Shown here piece after piece: positions 61,655 through 64,000 of a stretch of DNA of 64,000 bases. Location: positions 59,577 through 123,576 of the forward strand of contig NZ_POSF01000001.1 of assembly GCF_004343605.1 (NCBI RefSeq), written 5' to 3'. This DNA is from Dehalobacter sp. 12DCB1 (GTDB lineage: Bacteria > Bacillota > Desulfitobacteriia > Desulfitobacteriales > Syntrophobotulaceae). A program made the translations under genes and the position numbers. How positions within the stretch are numbered: position 1 is the stretch's first letter; every line of letters starts with the position of its first letter. Under the pieces are notes generated by a model. The model saw only the letters and a list, made by a program, of their open reading frames with translations. It was not told the DNA's origin and made no database searches.

Positions 61655-64000
61655 ATGTTGGTAACGAAATTGCAGTTAATTACAGAGTTATCGCAGACAA
61701 CAGCCCGCAGTATCACAAGAAACTATGTCAACTGGACCTTCTTTCTGAAAACGGCTGCCTGGAACTATAAATACCCGTTTCAGGACCAGCTTTTGATTTA
61801 CGCGCAGCGACCTGACGCGACAGCCTGCGCTCCCATCGAAATATGGAATCAAAAATTGGGTCGTTGGGTCAACCGCGGGGCAAAGGGCATTGCCCTCATC
61901 AATGACAGCGGGGCCCGGTTGAGCCTGCACCATGTGTTCGACGTGTCCGACACCAACAGCCGGTATAACCGTCCCGACATCCTTTGGACCATGCGGGACC
62001 GGTACGCCGAAACTGTAACGGAAACGCTGGGGAATGCCTTTGGCGACCTGGACGATAAAAGCAACTTGCCCGCCGCCCTGGTTTCAGCCGCCCACAATGC
62101 GGTGGAGGACAATTTTACGGATTATCTGCCCGAATTGCTTTCCTTTCGGGAGAACAGTTTTTTGGAGGAACTGGATGACCTCAATGTCGAAATCTTTTTT
62201 AGGAACGCTTTAAAAAGCTCCGTGGCCTACATGCTCTTAGTCCGATGTGGCTGCAATGCCGATCAATACCTGACCTTAGAGGATTTTCAGGACGTTGCCA
62301 ATTTCAATACACTGGATACCGTTTCCCGCTTGGGAACCGCCACCAGCGATATTTCCGAAATGCTCCTGCGGGAAATCGAGACGACGGTCAAGGAACTGCA
62401 AATCGCAGAGAAAAAACAAAATCGCACCATTGCAAAAATTCAGGACGTTCCGCACAATGAAAGCGTAAAGCATGCTCAAGAGCCTGAAAGGATTGGTGAA
62501 TATGGAACTGACCTACACCCAACAGTGCGATTACCTGATACCCAACCTGACGCTGCCGGAGGAAGCAACGCCCATAGGCAAGTTTGGGATGTTGCGCAAG
62601 ACATATCTGAAAAACCACAGAAAAGGGATGTACGCCAGCCTGATGCTGTCTGGCAAGCTGAACAGCCACCTGGCGGAGACCGACTGGACGGCGAAGGAGC
62701 GCATCGAACAGATTACGGCGAAGCTCTTGCAGAGAAGTCCCGCGCCGGACAAGGCGATCGACCCGCTTGGCTGGACGGGGCACCTGAACAGTCTACGGCA
62801 TTCGGCGGAGGAAACAGTCCTGGCGGAGATCGTTTACAGCTAACCATTTTCCCTACTGTTGAACAGCAACTTGAAACCATAGAACAGGCGGAGGACGAAA
62901 AAACCTCCGCTTTTTCTATTCCCCAGGAAGAAATCGACCATGCCCTATGCCGGGGCACGGGTTTCCAAAACGGCAAATTCCGTGTTTATCTCCACTATAG
63001 GGAACAGCATACCGCAAAAGAAACCATTGATTTTTTAAAGCGAGAGTACGGAATCGGCGGCGGTACTCATATTTTCCTGGATGGAACCTGTGGCAACCAA
63101 TGGCATGACAGTAAAGGGATCTCCTTAAGCAAAAGCGGCAGCTTCATAACAAATCCGGGATTAAGACTGTCCTGGAACCAGGTTGCCAAACGGCTTGGTG
63201 AATTGATTGCCGCCGGCCGCTATTTGAACGGCGAGGAAAGAGAATACCTGGAAATAGAATACCTCCCAATTTATGAACAGCTGGTGGAGGAACGCCGCAG
63301 GCAGCTTTCCGAACAAGCCTACGCCCGGGAAATCCTGAACCGGGAACCAGCCTCCTTCGAAAAACGGGAGCCGCCATCAAGGGAAAATGCCCATTACGCC
63401 TTCTCTCTTGGCGACACTGTGTATCTTGGCGCGGATGAATATGAGATTTTTTCCTTTGACGGAGGCAGGTTTATTCTCCGGGACATAAGCTTTCCGCTGT
63501 TCAGCAAAGAGCTGGCACGGGATGACTTTGACCGGATGCTGCGGGAAAATCCCTTAAACGACCATCTTATTGCAGACGAGAGAGGACCGGTGAAACCAGC
63601 CGAAGAAAAGATGGAAATACTGTCCCCCCGTGTGCTGTATCAGGCGTATCTGCCCCAAATAGTCAATAAGATACGAACCGACCAGATCTACCCATACCTC
63701 CGGGACAGGGATACCGACCCTGACAGTGCGGAACGGGAGCTGGACGAGGCCATCGACCGCATTGTCTATTCCATGCGGGAGGAACACTCGGCTTTTTATG
63801 AAGCCTATGCCACCCTGCCCCGGTTTAAGGAATGGCTTGCCGAGGATGTATTCCAGCGGACTTACGAAGATTATCTGACGGAAAAAAGAGACAACGTTAC
63901 CCTTCATACCGAAGATCCCGACGCCCCTGCCTGGGTGCGGGCAACGGGCGATCCGGACATTACCCGCGAAGGCGGCACTGTCACCCTTAACAGCGGCGGG
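61655..64000 (+). CDS. Giant element helicase/methylase-type protein, N-terminal 782 residues; 3' end outside the window
   Basis: The frame is open from ATG 61655 (behind AAGGAGGG) to the last base of the window with no stop. The N-terminal sequence is typical of the very large (often above 2000 residues) ICE proteins that join a SNF2-like helicase and an N6 DNA methylase: NWTFFLKTAAWNYKYPFQDQ (20 residues), LLIYAQRPDATACAPIEIWN (20 residues), LGRWVNRGAKGIALI and HHVFDVSDTNSR. Residues about 283-396 are a Gly/Asp/Gln/Pro-rich linker that coincides with tnpV in the +1 frame. After it come LTIFPTVEQQLETIEQAE and a further domain starting near DHALCRGTGFQNGKFRVYLH (20 residues). Helicase motifs are not yet reached, so the name rests on the N-terminal match. 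Confidence 0.83.
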   Translation, partial: MLVTKLQLITELSQTTARSITRNYVNWTFFLKTAAWNYKYPFQDQLLIYAQRPDATACAPIEIWNQKLGRWVNRGAKGIALINDSGARLSLHHVFDVSDTNSRYNRPDILWTMRDRYAETVTETLGNAFGDLDDKSNLPAALVSAAHNAVEDNFTDYLPELLSFRENSFLEELDDLNVEIFFRNALKSSVAYMLLVRCGCNADQYLTLEDFQDVANFNTLDTVSRLGTATSDISEMLLREIETTVKELQIAEKKQNRTIAKIQDVPHNESVKHAQEPERIGEYGTDLHPTVRLPDTQPDAAGGSNAHRQVWDVAQDISEKPQKRDVRQPDAVWQAEQPPGGDRLDGEGAHRTDYGEALAEKSRAGQGDRPAWLDGAPEQSTAFGGGNSPGGDRLQLTIFPTVEQQLETIEQAEDEKTSAFSIPQEEIDHALCRGTGFQNGKFRVYLHYREQHTAKETIDFLKREYGIGGGTHIFLDGTCGNQWHDSKGISLSKSGSFITNPGLRLSWNQVAKRLGELIAAGRYLNGEEREYLEIEYLPIYEQLVEERRRQLSEQAYAREILNREPASFEKREPPSRENAHYAFSLGDTVYLGADEYEIFSFDGGRFILRDISFPLFSKELARDDFDRMLRENPLNDHLIADERGPVKPAEEKMEILSPRVLYQAYLPQIVNKIRTDQIYPYLRDRDTDPDSAERELDEAIDRIVYSMREEHSAFYEAYATLPRFKEWLAEDVFQRTYEDYLTEKRDNVTLHTEDPDAPAWVRATGDPDITREGGTVTLNSGG
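62502..62843 (+). CDS. tnpV: TnpV protein, overlapping the giant gene in the +1 frame
   Basis: A complete 113-residue protein: MELTYTQQCDYLIPNLTLPE (20 residues), IGKFGMLRKTYLKNHRK, LMLSGKLNSHLAETD, TAKERIEQITAKLL, WTGHLNSLRHSAEE and LAEIVYS. These match TnpV, a small protein of clostridial transposons and conjugative elements with unknown function. It starts at ATG 62502 after GGATTGGTGA; an ATG at 62472 in the same frame is less likely. The whole gene lies inside the 61655 gene, shifted +1. Both frames appear to be real: the host frame is unbroken, and tnpV has a clear family match along its whole length. Confidence 0.82.
   Translation: MELTYTQQCDYLIPNLTLPEEATPIGKFGMLRKTYLKNHRKGMYASLMLSGKLNSHLAETDWTAKERIEQITAKLLQRSPAPDKAIDPLGWTGHLNSLRHSAEETVLAEIVYS

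Larger units (their letters stand above)
56680..64000 (+). mobile_element. Left part of an integrative (conjugative-type) element in tRNA-Ser; right end outside the window
   Basis: Everything from the tRNA-Ser remnant to the window end reads as a clostridial ICE: double-HTH proteins, ParA, ParB, several small accessory proteins, a giant helicase/methylase-type gene and an internal tnpV. No chromosomal housekeeping gene is present. Base composition shifts from AT-rich (56.9-58.0 kb) to clearly more GC-rich (61.6-64 kb), which suggests a mosaic. No integrase, relaxase or type IV secretion gene is in the visible part; these are expected further right. Conjugative ability is inferred from related elements. 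Confidence 0.85.

Noticed and set aside
62472..62501. Earlier ATG for tnpV
   Set aside because: The ten extra residues do not belong to the TnpV family start, and the better ribosome site is before ATG 62502.
63554..63907. 117-codon minus-strand frame near the window end
   Set aside because: Antisense shadow of the giant plus-strand gene, with no motif of its own.

Overview
The window looks like chromosome of an anaerobic, endospore-forming clostridium, most like Peptococcaceae/Desulfitobacteriaceae (Dehalobacter, Desulfitobacterium, Syntrophobotulus). The evidence is a complete acetyl-CoA synthase operon, pyruvate:ferredoxin oxidoreductase, the sporulation genes bofA, gin and a cotH-like gene, a long Firmicutes-type SRP RNA, and a gene order matching the origin-proximal region of Bacillus subtilis. 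The genus is an inference; there is no rRNA here.

Region 1 (1-19.05 kb) is a Wood-Ljungdahl cluster. The methyl branch reads formate channel (cut by the window edge), fhs, fchA and folD. The FolD lacks two cyclohydrolase residues, so FchA and FolD probably split the two steps. No methylene-THF reductase (metF/metV) is present. Next come an MtgA-like methyl-THF:corrinoid methyltransferase and an amidohydrolase. The carbonyl branch follows as one operon: acsA/cooS, two CooC-type ATPases, acsD, acsC, acsE, acsB, acsV, a CooT-like gene and a DUF3786 gene. A free corrinoid protein faces it from the other strand. Palindromes resembling the GntR operator lie before the MtgA-like gene and before the acs operon.

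Region 2 (19.5-35.2 kb) is mostly on the minus strand and is housekeeping: tatD, metG, abrB (plus strand), rsmI, yabA, ricT, holB, a PLP decarboxylase, gin, nifJ, bofA, recR, ybaB, dnaX, SRP RNA and tRNA-Ser(GGA). The order follows B. subtilis, but nifJ lies between bofA and gin, and tmk is absent from its usual place.

Region 3 (35.4-56.5 kb) is accessory: an HlyD/ABC exporter operon ending in a TetR gene, a HAD protein with an unusual active-site motif, a lipoprotein, a CotH-DUF4956-VTC module, CapA, an ammonium channel, a lytic-transglycosylase-like protein, a divergent pair of XRE regulators around two palindromes, MarR plus MATE, a lactate permease, a three-repeat secreted protein and a diguanylate cyclase.

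Region 4 (about 56.68 kb to the end) is the left end of an integrative conjugative-type element inserted in a tRNA-Ser gene, whose 3' half remains at 56624-56684. It carries two paralogous double-HTH proteins, ParA, ParB, small accessory proteins and the first 782 codons of a giant helicase/methylase-type protein that runs off the window. Inside that gene, in the +1 frame, is a complete tnpV gene. Where tnpV lies, the host protein reads as a low-complexity linker. This double-coding segment is the most striking feature of the window.
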